This document shows positions 7,301-15,000 of a stretch of 64,000 bases of DNA, one piece after another. The position numbers and the translations under genes were made by a program. The stretch spans positions 1,612,001 through 1,676,000 of the forward strand of contig OZ257148.1 in NCBI GenBank assembly GCA_965279285.1, read 5' to 3'. Under the pieces are notes generated by a model. That model searched no databases and was not told the DNA's origin. It saw only the letters and a list, made by a program, of their open reading frames with translations. The stretch comes from G965279335 sp965279285 (GTDB taxonomy: Bacteria > Pseudomonadota > Gammaproteobacteria > DSM-16500). How positions within the stretch are numbered: the first letter of the stretch is position 1; each line of letters starts with the position of its first letter.

Positions 7301-9459
7301 TAAAAGATATTAATTTTGGTGAGTTGCCGTTGCTTCTGTTACGAGGTCACTGCAATTCTATTCAGTATTCTCCTAATGGTCTTTGGTTAGCAGTGGCAAG
7401 TGGTAGTGAGATCATTGTATACAATGCTCAAAGCAGAGAATGTATTCAAACGCTAACAGGGCATACGAATCGTGTGACAAGTATCGCCTGGGATCATGAG
7501 AGCAAGCGCCTGGCATCAGGAAGTTGGGATAACACGGTGCGCCTATGGGAAGCGTTGAGTGGCAAAGCATTACGGGTGCTGCAAGGGCATACGGGTTCAG
7601 TAAAAAGTGTTGCCTGGGACTATGAGAGTAAGCGCCTGGCATCAGGAAGTTGGGATAACACAGTGCGCCTATGGGAAGCGTCGAGTGGTAAAGCATTACG
7701 GGTACTGCAAGGGCATACGCATGTAGTAAGCAGTGTTGCCTGGGACCATGAGAGCAAGCGCCTGGCATCAGGAAGTGATGATAAAACGGTGCGCCTATGG
7801 GAAGCGTCGAGTGGTAAAGCATTACGGGTGCTGCAAGGGCATGCGGATTCAGTAAGCAGTGTTGCCTGGGACCATGAGAGCAAGCGCCTGGCATCAGGAA
7901 GTTATGATAACACGGTGCGCCTATGGGAAGCATCGAGTGGCAAAGAATTACGGGTGCTGCAAGGGCATGCGGATTCAGTAAGCAGTGTTGCCTGGGACCA
8001 TGAGAGCAAGCGCCTGGCATCAGGAAGTTATGATAACACGGTGCGCCTATGGGAAGCATCGAGTGGCAAAGAATTACGGGTGCTGCAAGGGCATGCGGGT
8101 TCAGTAAACAGTGTTGCCTGGGACCATGAGAGCAAGCGCCTGGCATCAGGAAGTGATGATAAAACGGTGCGCCTATGGGAAGCGTCGAGTGGCAAAGCAT
8201 TACGGGTGCGGCAAGGGCATACGAGTTTAGTAAACAGTGTTGCCTGGGACCATGAGAGCAAGCGCCTGGCATCAGGAAGTAATGATACAACGGTGCACCT
8301 ATGGGAAGCGTCGAGTGGCAAAGCATTACGGGTGCTGCAAGGGCATACAAATTGGGTGAGGAGTGTTGCCTGGGACCATGAGAGCAAGCGCCTGGCATTA
8401 GGAAGTTTGGATCACACGGTGCGCCTATGGGAAGCGTCGAGTGGCAAAGAATTACGGGTGCTGCGAGGGCATATGGGGTCAGTATACAGTGTTGCCTGGG
8501 ACCATGAGAGCAAGCGCCTGGCATCAGGAAGTGATGATCACACGGTGCGCCTATGGGAAGCGTCGAGTGGCAAAGCATTACGGGTGCTGCGAGGGCATAT
8601 GGGGTCAGTATACAGTGTTGCCTGGGACCATGAGAGCAAGCGCCTGGCATCAGGAGGTGTGGATAACACGGTGCGCCTATGGGAAGCGTCGAGTGGTAAA
8701 GTATTACGGGTGCTGCAAGGGCATATGAGTTTCGTAAACAGTGTCGCCTGGGACCATGAGAGCAAGTGCCTGGCATCAGGAAGTTATGATGGTACGGTGC
8801 GCCTATGGGAAGCGTCGAGTGGCGAAGCATTACGGGTGCTGCAAGGGCATACGGATTCAGTACACAGTGTTGCCTGGGACCATGAGAGCAAGTATCTGGC
8901 ATCAGGAAGTGATGATAAAACGGTGCGAATATGGAAAGTGGCGACAGGAAATTTATTAGGCTACTTACAATTTCCATATAGCGTTCACCATTGCGCCTGG
9001 GCAACATCCATCTTTGGTCAAGAACGTTTAGCAGTAGCTTTTGGTAATGGTATTGCTTGTTTTACGTTATCAATTGGCAATAATTCCTTCAAAGCAGAGC
9101 TCAATTGGTTGGCTATACCAGGCATCCCATTACATGCCTCCCAAATAAATATCACTGATGCAATAGGCTTAAGTGCATCCAACCAATTATTACTTGAACA
9201 ACACAATGCGATAGGTAAACCTTTCGTCATGACCAACACGGTATTCATTGATAGTAAAGATGCAAAAGACAGTAAACAAGCCGTGACTGCATCACAATCA
9301 ACTTCGACAGCCACTGCTGCGACAGGTACGGCAGCCAGTTCAGCGGGCAATAATGCGCATGCGCTTTTTGCGAAAGCAACTCCCAAGCCGCTGCTTCCGC
9401 CAAAGCTTCCGATTCCACAAAAACCACAATTTTTATCTAACATCGGGGCAAAAAAATAA
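4360..9459 (+). CDS. NACHT NTPase with peptidase-like N-terminus, pentapeptide segment and WD40 propeller
   Basis: The product is 1699 residues, with a strong AAGGAAAG site before the ATG, 15 bases after the phospholipase gene. The N-terminal region (about 190-350) has CGWIGDKGHALYL (His230), an Asn/Asp-Ser-Gly turn (Asp250) and NCVVEGYRRGMW (Cys326). That order of His, Asp and Cys resembles a cysteine peptidase, but the family is not certain. A NACHT-type ATPase follows: Walker A GSSGLGKT near 466-474 and Walker B FLFILDGADE near 537-546. Next come helical repeats, then a short pentapeptide-repeat stretch (about 930-990, pattern A-D/N-L-S/Q). Twelve near-identical 42-residue WD40 units (about 1030-1533) are flanked by weaker blades. 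The tail is Ala/Ser/Thr-rich. The NACHT-WD40 layout is that of STAND signalling ATPases, in which the propeller senses a ligand and the N-terminal domain acts. It could be a defence protein or a host-directed effector. Confidence 0.8.
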   Translation: MSASHDSKISPQNSFKLFTEKEIEDFLAKESWNDYHGKIETLEVDTILFQQKIEKFLNLAPKTINCLMQEDIKAYAQIKGVTGLGTKETVLPTTSVQVVDDKDPSQTYDVKVPDLSNDQLVNFADWYQEKYLLYHFCFLLNGYLYYKKTKSTLDLVIEKEALYLTLEEEMRLALNAYQVRKECQRLLLIENINKRKSDLEKLVTKIIEEIVAHNLYENYIPCGWIGDKGHALYLAIFFLKENNEVILRIDNSGREEPTILGRLKLNEVTQKKQLIHYLVDAISQLIETNGVLAKTVIYNTQQPKKYNFDILQNNYELLPKQKAPNCVVEGYRRGMWYRLFGKYSTKEDALYHWLLRKATEYAAVSHDIKQDDAKQMHLRERDQRDSQKLKQRLLMRYHVSSIASEEKSSFVEKIKTGWHENNKEHQADLALYIASAATERMDDEKSFDLESDVHKFLKSDSRVMLLLGSSGLGKTLFGYYLEQQLWKMYQSELSSSQPIPLFISLARLEQPNTKAVEETLKAIGFEEKNFPSLKKLPFLFILDGADEINVRSNLYISNKLDTWPNAKVMFTCRLEYLMQPVCEYRHWFQPSSHHIKRTISETVVERFMAPFSLVQIEDYLKKYIEQNKENLSENWRDWTQYWHYFNEIPGLLKLIESPYLLYIASSVLPDLVKQQNLDAKSQDKQEITRLSLYDAFVKHYFLHHIAKQPKLSELARTQSKIEQVLLEYNQQVAIGLYKIDKYSIAFQSEEIKAHTHTDLSTVPSVVSPWSKFFNEDSKNPEIQLKLLASLIKKTGDNHYSFLHSSLQDYFVARELFDQLVVIMQSLQPASIASMDSKQIESGIAVETFSEEKMTQQILQATPHFAKLTFNIKDKLLRYERQVLDFMVERLAREPKQKAVLWAIVEHSKQDATVAKAAANAITILNAAGVSFASRDLRKINIPGADLSFGILDNTQLQGANMTQVDLQSTWLREANLSRAQLKDINFGELPLLLLRGHCNSIQYSPNGLWLAVASGSEIIVYNAQSRECIQTLTGHTNRVTSIAWDHESKRLASGSWDNTVRLWEALSGKALRVLQGHTGSVKSVAWDYESKRLASGSWDNTVRLWEASSGKALRVLQGHTHVVSSVAWDHESKRLASGSDDKTVRLWEASSGKALRVLQGHADSVSSVAWDHESKRLASGSYDNTVRLWEASSGKELRVLQGHADSVSSVAWDHESKRLASGSYDNTVRLWEASSGKELRVLQGHAGSVNSVAWDHESKRLASGSDDKTVRLWEASSGKALRVRQGHTSLVNSVAWDHESKRLASGSNDTTVHLWEASSGKALRVLQGHTNWVRSVAWDHESKRLALGSLDHTVRLWEASSGKELRVLRGHMGSVYSVAWDHESKRLASGSDDHTVRLWEASSGKALRVLRGHMGSVYSVAWDHESKRLASGGVDNTVRLWEASSGKVLRVLQGHMSFVNSVAWDHESKCLASGSYDGTVRLWEASSGEALRVLQGHTDSVHSVAWDHESKYLASGSDDKTVRIWKVATGNLLGYLQFPYSVHHCAWATSIFGQERLAVAFGNGIACFTLSIGNNSFKAELNWLAIPGIPLHASQINITDAIGLSASNQLLLEQHNAIGKPFVMTNTVFIDSKDAKDSKQAVTASQSTSTATAATGTAASSAGNNAHALFAKATPKPLLPPKLPIPQKPQFLSNIGAKK
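7449..8960 (+). repeat. Twelve tandem 126-base WD40 repeats
   Basis: The unit is exactly 126 bases (42 codons) and recurs twelve times with very high nucleotide identity. Variation is concentrated in the codons after GGGCAT (the residues after Gly-His at the blade top) and in the two or three codons after GGAAGT. The invariant core encodes AWDHESKRLASGS and TVRLWEASSGKALRVLQGH. Near-identity at silent positions implies recent expansion or gene conversion. It also keeps the reverse strand open over 7412-9007, which I take to be a by-product. Confidence 0.95.
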
Positions 9460-9462
9460 GGT

Positions 9463-9482
9463 AAGTATTGAGATACTTTTAA
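9463..9482 (+). terminator. Weak terminator-like hairpin
   Basis: AAGTAT-TGAG-ATACTT forms a six-base-pair stem immediately followed by Ts and sits just after the stop of the NACHT/WD40 gene. The stem is short and AT-rich, so this is only a candidate. Confidence 0.3.
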
Positions 9483-9490
9483 TAAAAAGG

Positions 9491-9556
9491 AACGAGCCTA
9501 TGTCTGCAAGCCATGATAGTAAAGTTTCTTCAGACATTTTAAAATCTAGAAAGTAA
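9491..9556 (+). pseudogene. Duplicated 5' end of the NACHT/WD40 gene
   Basis: From the ribosome site onward this repeats the start of the gene at 4360 with few differences. It encodes MSASHDSKVSSDILKSRK and stops at 9554-9556, 18 codons from the ATG at 9500. The same first eight residues (MSASHDSK) open the long gene. It is the stump of a tandem paralogue or the scar of a duplication and deletion. Confidence 0.7.
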
Positions 9557-9604
9557 CTATTGAAAAGATAACCCTAAGTGTTATAATTGTGTATAAGGAT
9601 ACAA

Positions 9605-9799
9605 ATGAGAATTTTCAAGCATAGAAGCTTTCATCAATAGGCTAAGTCAGAAGGGTTAGCTGACAGCGCTCTAAAAAAGGCCATTGAAGAGATGGAAAAA
9701 GGGCTTTATGAAGGAAATCTCGGAAGTGGGTTATACAAAAAAATGGTAGAAAAAAGTAAATTATTCGAGGTGAAAGGAAATGAAAAAGACTCTACTTGA
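9605..9799 (+). pseudogene. Broken RelE-like toxin of a type II toxin-antitoxin pair
   Basis: The ATG at 9605 begins MRIFKHRSFHQ, then a TAG at 9638-9640 stands where the family has Trp. The frame continues AKSEGLADSALKKAIEEMEK, then GLYEGNLGSGLYKK, which matches the first half of the RelE-like toxins typically encoded just before an XRE antitoxin (compare the usual ...GLixxxLGgGlxKqRvArxGqGKSGGyR). The catalytic C-terminal half is missing: after LYKK the frame runs directly into the antitoxin start region and stops at 9797-9799. The toxin is therefore dead by both a nonsense change and a deletion. Confidence 0.75.
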
Positions 9800-10097
9800 A
9801 GTGGCGCATGAAATGGCTACTGATCTATATGGTGCAGGCGTAATTGATGCTGTAACAATGCGTGAGTATGAGTCTGTTTGTATTCCTCCTGTGCGTGATT
9901 TAAGCGCTCGTGAAATTAAACTTATTCGGTTGCATGAGAAAGTTAGTCAAGCAATATTCGCCAAATATCTCAACACAAGCACATCAACAGTAAGACAGTG
10001 GGAGCAGGGGGGTAAGCATCCTAGAGGAACTTCCCTTCGATTGCTTAATCTCATTGCAGCAAAAGGCCTCGAGGTTCTTTCTATGATTGAGGCGTAG
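9780..10097 (+). CDS. XRE-family antitoxin (HigA-2-like), orphaned
   Basis: The product is 105 residues and appears intact. The ATG at 9780 has GTGAAAGGAA just upstream and overlaps the end of the dead toxin frame, as usual for such pairs. Residues about 45-85 form a Cro/CI-type helix-turn-helix: LSAREIKLIRLHEKVSQAIF followed by AKYLNTSTSTVRQWEQGGKH. The long N-terminal arm (LLEVAHEMATDLYGAGVID) is typical of antitoxins paired with RelE-like toxins. In its normal setting the protein binds the toxin and represses its own operon. Here it would act only as a DNA-binding protein, or neutralise a related toxin elsewhere. Confidence 0.8.
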   Translation: MKKTLLEVAHEMATDLYGAGVIDAVTMREYESVCIPPVRDLSAREIKLIRLHEKVSQAIFAKYLNTSTSTVRQWEQGGKHPRGTSLRLLNLIAAKGLEVLSMIEA

Positions 10098-10309
10098 GTT
10101 CTTGGTGGCGGAATATTTTTTTTCTTATGGCATTAAATGCTGTATTTTTGAATGTGGTGCTATTTATAGTTTATTGTTTATAAATGGATGACTTGATGAT
10201 ACTGAGGAATTGACCGTACCAGGGGCCGTCTTTTTTATGCCTGCTTTGCAGTAATAATTTTGTGATAATAGGCACTTAAAAAAATAAACATACTATTGTA
10301 ATTTTTCAG
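10098..10309. other. Gap with no supported gene
   Basis: I see no open frame with a ribosome site and no clear terminator after the antitoxin gene. The stretch is AT-rich and has short frames only. Confidence 0.5.
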
Positions 10310-10482
10310 TCAAAGCTTTTTAAACCTTCGATTTCAATTCCTAGGTCTTGTGCTTTGTCTATCATTATTTGTAAAATTTGTGATGCACTAATTTTTGAAG
10401 TGTGATTTGTGTGTTTTGATTTCTCTTTTTTATCGATGAGCAATTTAACAAGTACGCCAATTGCTTTGAGTAGATTTTTTCT
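10310..10482 (-). pseudogene. C-terminal fragment of an unrecognised small protein
   Basis: On the minus strand a frame of 57 codons reads LLKAIGVLVKLLIDKKEKSK, later KISASQILQIMIDKAQDLGI and EIEGLKSF(D) before a TGA. It is bounded upstream by a stop at the exact edge of the tRNA-like sequence (10483-10485) and has no start codon of its own. The regular helical pattern and clean stop suggest a real gene whose front end was cut off. I do not recognise the family. Confidence 0.4.
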
Positions 10483-10484
10483 TT

Positions 10485-10517
10485 AGGTCCGCAGTTCGAT
10501 TCTGCGCGTCGGCATCA
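10485..10517 (+). other. tRNA 3' end (T-arm plus acceptor strand), likely attachment-site scar
   Basis: A perfect T-arm is present: stem CGCAG/CTGCG around the loop TTCGATT (10490-10506). It is followed by a seven-base acceptor strand CGTCGGC, discriminator A, and TCA in place of CCA. No D-arm, anticodon arm or 5' acceptor strand (expected GCCGACG) precedes it; an unrelated reading frame does. A bare tRNA 3' end of this kind is the usual mark left by an integrase that uses a tRNA gene as attB. The acceptor sequence would suit a tRNA-Leu, but the isotype cannot be fixed from this part. Confidence 0.65.
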
Positions 10518-10744
10518 ATAGACCATTCATAATCAATAAGATAAGCATAGACGGTAAAATTAAGCATTAAACATCGGCTCTTTCCCAAAAGCGGGGACAC
10601 TTTTATCTGTAGGAAGCAACTAAATGGAATTCACAATTGATGATGCTCATCATTATCTATTATAGAGTAACTTCATAGGGACTGGTAGTAAGAGCTGTAA
10701 TTTGTTAATTTACCAAGTATTTTTATAGTTAGGCACTCTAGTGA
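10518..10744. other. Gap with a possible insertion-sequence end
   Basis: No gene is visible. The stretch near 10577-10600 (CCCAAAAGCGGGGACACTTTT) resembles the terminal repeat of some IS481/IS3-type elements, but no second copy or transposase is next to it. Confidence 0.3.
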
Positions 10745-11716
10745 TTACTTAGAAAAGTGTAGCGTTGTTGGAGCACTTACAAACTTGCCGCGTTTAAACT
10801 CTGATTTTGTTTGTTTTTCACCCGCTTTATTATGACAATCTTGTGTTATCTTAAAAATGGTAAAATGAGAAACCCTGCCAAGAGGTAATGTGTTTTTCAA
10901 AGAGCAACCTTGCTGCGGTTTCACTACATCATTACTAGTCGCAATCATCGTTGCGTTATGTCCACCTTTTAAATAATAGTAAGAATATTTATTCCCATCG
11001 CTAGGATTTATAAGAATTGATTGTTCTGAAACAAAAATGACATCTACGGTATGCCATCCTCGATGATTGTGGTAAGCCTGCAGTATGCGAGGTGGATTAT
11101 CAAAATAAAGTCTGTCTGATGTAAACAAATTACCTGCTGCTTGTGCTGCTAATGGTGCATGAACTGTTCGTAGTGGTAAGTCTCTAGAATATGTAATCTG
11201 AAATTCAGTTAGCGATTCTTGACGAATGAATAATGTCCCAAAACACCCTGCGTTTATATGATCATTTGGAATAGCTTTAAATCGTGCAAACCGTGTGAAG
11301 CGAAAATCTTGAATAAGACACGCTTCAGGATTTTTATAGCCGTCTACTGAGTAGCCTATTCCTGTATCATCATAAGGCTTTTTGCACTTTTTGCGTCTTC
11401 GAGCCAAATATAGTTCATTGCATTGATGAAAACCTGTATCAGGCTTCTCGTCGGATACTACTATATTAGCATAATTACTCTTGTCACACTGAGCTTCTAG
11501 ATATTTGAAATGCTCTTCATCTTGTAAATCAAGTCCTGTGCAAGGTAAGAGCTCAGGTTGTGGCATAATATCTTTACTTATTTCAGATGTGGCCACGGTA
11601 TTTTTTTTTGTCATCACAACTATCAATAAAAATATTGCTGTCAACAAAAGATTTTTTCGTGTTAAGTACATAAATAAGCTTGATAAATCTGATGTGGCAT
11701 TTCTTCTCGTGTGCAT
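10745..11716 (-). CDS. Membrane-anchored, Cys-rich secreted-type hypothetical protein
   Basis: The product is 323 residues. The ATG has GAGGG nine bases upstream on the minus strand. A single hydrophobic segment near the N-terminus (LLLTAIFLLIVVM, about 23-35) follows positively charged residues, so the chain is probably a signal-anchored protein with its bulk in the periplasm; no lipobox is evident. The rest carries eight cysteines, spaced as if to form disulfides, and many aromatic residues, for example YHNHRGWHTVDVIF and YSYYYLKGGHNATM. I do not recognise the family. It stands alone between two degraded toxin-antitoxin loci and next to the tRNA scar, so it may be cargo of an integrated island. 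Confidence 0.65.
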   Translation of the reverse strand: MHTRRNATSDLSSLFMYLTRKNLLLTAIFLLIVVMTKKNTVATSEISKDIMPQPELLPCTGLDLQDEEHFKYLEAQCDKSNYANIVVSDEKPDTGFHQCNELYLARRRKKCKKPYDDTGIGYSVDGYKNPEACLIQDFRFTRFARFKAIPNDHINAGCFGTLFIRQESLTEFQITYSRDLPLRTVHAPLAAQAAGNLFTSDRLYFDNPPRILQAYHNHRGWHTVDVIFVSEQSILINPSDGNKYSYYYLKGGHNATMIATSNDVVKPQQGCSLKNTLPLGRVSHFTIFKITQDCHNKAGEKQTKSEFKRGKFVSAPTTLHFSK

Positions 11717-11830
11717 TTATGAGAACCCTCGTTCGCAAAATATATTGATGTAATTTAGTGATAAATATGAAATATTTTCATGAAATGCCCATATTTTAAC
11801 GCGACGCATCAATTTTGTCAAATTAATTGA

Positions 11831-11881
11831 CAATTGATCATTGACGATGCCTTTGACGTTGAAATTATCGATTATCATTGA
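11831..11881 (+). pseudogene. higB: 3' end of a HigB-type toxin
   Basis: The last 16 codons read QLIIDDAFDVEIIDYH and a stop. DVEIIDYH is the signature C-terminus of HigB toxins. Everything upstream is lost, with a stop codon directly before. It sits nine bases before the higA remnant, the normal higB-higA order. Confidence 0.7.
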
Positions 11882-11890
11882 GGTGTAAAC

Positions 11891-12005
11891 ATGATTAAAA
11901 AAAAATATAGCTCCTATACATCCTGGTGAAATATTATTAGAAGAATTTATGAAACCTATGAATATTTCTCAATACAAATTAGCTAAGCAATTTCATGATG
12001 CCTAA
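11891..12005 (+). pseudogene. higA: Truncated, frameshifted HigA-type antitoxin
   Basis: The ATG at 11891 follows GAGGTG and begins MIKKK. A shift of frame near 11905 is needed to continue as APIHPGEILLEEFMKPMNIS and QYKLAKQF (from 11910), the diagnostic start of HigA/VapI antitoxins. The frame stops at 12003-12005, before the helix-turn-helix is complete and one base before the stop codon of the convergent ankyrin gene. The ankyrin block probably replaced the rest. Confidence 0.75.
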
Positions 12006-15000
12006 TCAATACTTCAATCTAGGCAAATCACTATAATCTAAAACTAATCCAATTGGATTAGGCTGTGTATTAAAGGGTATGCCTGCCATTTTTAATGTAT
12101 CCGCTATCAATTCAGCACGCTTGAAAATAATATTTTGTACTGGAATAGTAAGCGACATTGTTGCAGCAAAATGACGCATGGTCTCCAGTAACCATACTCC
12201 ACTCTCTATAGGATCTTCATTATATACTGCTTGTAAGGTGCTTATTTCTGATGTGTCTCTGATCCTTCTGTAGGCTGCGATTTGTTCCGGTACGCGATTT
12301 GCAGAAAAGTCTAAATACGCAAGAGAGTATTTTACATTATTATTTTCTGCTTTCGTGCTTTCTATGACAAGAACTGTCCATATATGTTCTATAGTCAAAC
12401 ATGGTAATATAAAAATACTTTTTCCTAGTCTCTGCCAATCGTTATCCGCACGTTTGCCATCGTACACGGCTAAATCAACGGATGGTAATAAATGGATATC
12501 GGCTTGTGTCATGAATGTTTGCTGCAATAAACCATCCATTTCCGCCAGTGAAAGTTTCTTATTACGAGCCGTCATTGGTATTGGTTTAAATAGACTAGAA
12601 TGTGTCACTACTTTTGTAGCTAATGCATTAACAAGTTCACCTGAACGTAATACATATTGCACTTTGGAATCACGATAATCAAAGTAATCTTTCGGTGATT
12701 CACCTTGTTCTAAAATATCAAGTTTTATATCTGCTGGTGTTTGTCCGCCTTTACCGAGTAACACTCGCTTGAAACCATGTTGCGTTATAGCTAACTGAGT
12801 CAATCTTTCGAGAAATGGTAAGCATAATTTATCAATTTCTGTTCGAGTTCGCTCCCAAGAATCCAGCACCAGTGACCCTTGTTGACTAATCCAGGCCCAG
12901 GATTGCGCGACAATTTCATCATCCTCTGGCGTTTTTTTCTTTAACCGAGCACATAAAGTATTTAATATATCTTTTTCATTAATAGGCGCTTTTTGATCTT
13001 TTTGAAGCTCTGTTTTTATTTCATTACAAATTTTCTCGTATTTTTGCTTTTTGTTTTTCGGAGAGAGTTTCTGCAGAAATTCTTTCAATGTTTGCGCTTG
13101 CCGTGCTGGTTGATAGGCTGACATATCTTGGCTGCGTTCAAATACCACATAAAATCCGCCATAGGGTGATTGCATACCATGCATTGCACATGCTTCGCCT
13201 TGTCCCCCCACTAGTTGGCAACAACGCGTAAAACTACCTAATACAAATCCCCGCAAGTCATTTGCTGGCAGCTTTTTTAAATAATACTGTTCTTGTTTGA
13301 AATCCATACCATCAATATAAATATCAGGTAAGTGATGCTGTCTTTTAGTATCTTTAGGATATATCTTCAACGCGCGATTAAATGCGGCTTCCGGCACTTT
13401 ATGTTTGATAAATAACTGCGCCATCTGTGGATGATCTGCTTCACGTGCATAGGTAATTTGTTGTGCGGCTATTTCTATTTCAGCCAAAGACTGTGGAGCT
13501 TTTGTTAAAATGGATTCAATACGCGCTGCCCAATGTAAATAAGGTGCAATCTTTAACCCATGTTGTAAAAATAAATCTGCCCACACTGTTTTTGTCCAGA
13601 CGCCTTGAGTAGGGAATTGAAATTGGCATAAGTCATGAAGAGGTTGCCTGCTTTGTGGATCTAGATGCTTTTGAATGTAACTTAAAGCTGATTTTGCCGT
13701 GCTGAATAAGTTAATGAAGTTATGACAATAGAGTGAGAGAGAGAACAATCTATCTTCACCACCAGCAGAAAATTCTTTTTGCTCGATTAATCCGGTACGT
13801 AATTGTTTAAATTCCTGCAAACCAATTAAATTTGCGCGCTCACCTAACGTACCGTGACATAATGCATGTGTATTAACATCATAACCTTCATAATCACGTA
13901 TGGTGCTATCAGCTTTTTCATCGATTAAATACTTATATATAGCTTGTTTACCAGGTGCCGTCGCATAATGCAACGGTGTACGATTATTTCTATCTAGGGA
14001 GTTAAGCAATACTGAACAACGTTTTAGTAAAATTTGACAAGCAAATAAATTATTACTCCGTACCGCACTGTGCAATACTCGATTCTCCAATAACTCTTGA
14101 TCCGATAGCTTAGCTAGCACACTATTCAGCATATTTTCAGGGGCATTTTTCATAATTAGTATCACCAACAGCCAACTATCAACCCGTGCGCCTTGACTTA
14201 TCAATAACTCAACAAGCGCAATACCTTTTTTTTGATCTGTTAAATTAGCAGCATAATGGATTGCTGTTTCGGTTAACCCATCTATTGAACGCGCATTGAT
14301 ATCAATTTTTTTTATACTTAATAACCATTTTACGATTGGTGCGCCACCTTTCTCACAAGCCACGTGCAATAAGGTTTTTCCTTCATGGCTTACAACCAAA
14401 GGATTGGCGCCTTGTTGATAAAGTAATTGTGCGGCAGCAACATGACCCTGCTGCACTGTTAATTGCAGCGGTGTTTCTCGGTCATAAGAAACAGCGCGCT
14501 GATTAGGACGAAAGCCGTGCTTTGGTTGTAGTAATAAAGTCAAAACATCAACCCAACCGCGTTTTGCTGCGACATGCAAAATACAATATTGTCGGTATTG
14601 GTTAACAGTCGGGTAATGTAATGGCACGCCTTGGTTAATAAAATAAACCACTAGTTTTTGTTGATTACTATCGTTTTGCTCTGTGTTGAGTGTCATCACC
14701 TCATCCAGCAAATAACGCTGATGATTGTGCTGCGTAACCGTTTGCGCTAGTGGCTCAGAAAAATTCAAGCCAAAAAATTTAAGTTGATCCAGTAATACCG
14801 TATCAGCTGTTTTAATGGCAAAACGTGCCAAATGTACAAGCAGGTACTGTTTATCTGCAGCCGGGCATTTATTTACTAGGGAAATCAATATAGCATTTTC
14901 ATGTTGTTTTGCTGCTTGTTGGGTGAGGTTAATAAAATAATTAATGTTTTGTGGGAAAACAGCACCTTTTTCCAGTAGGGCTTCTATCCATGGCCAGCTG

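Noticed and set aside
8441..8959. Short plus-strand frames inside the WD40 array
   Set aside because: They are repeat-phase shadows with no ribosome site.
7449..8960. CRISPR-like array
   Set aside because: The 126-base period is coding, in frame and lacks spacer-repeat structure.
7412..9007. A 531-codon open frame on the minus strand across the WD40 repeats
   Set aside because: It exists only because the 126-base repeat has no stop in that phase; the peptide is a repeated Cys/His/Pro-rich string with no start context, while the plus strand encodes a clear WD40 propeller.
10577..10600. Terminal inverted repeat of an insertion sequence
   Set aside because: It resembles known ends, but no partner repeat or transposase is adjacent, so it is noted only within the gap entry.
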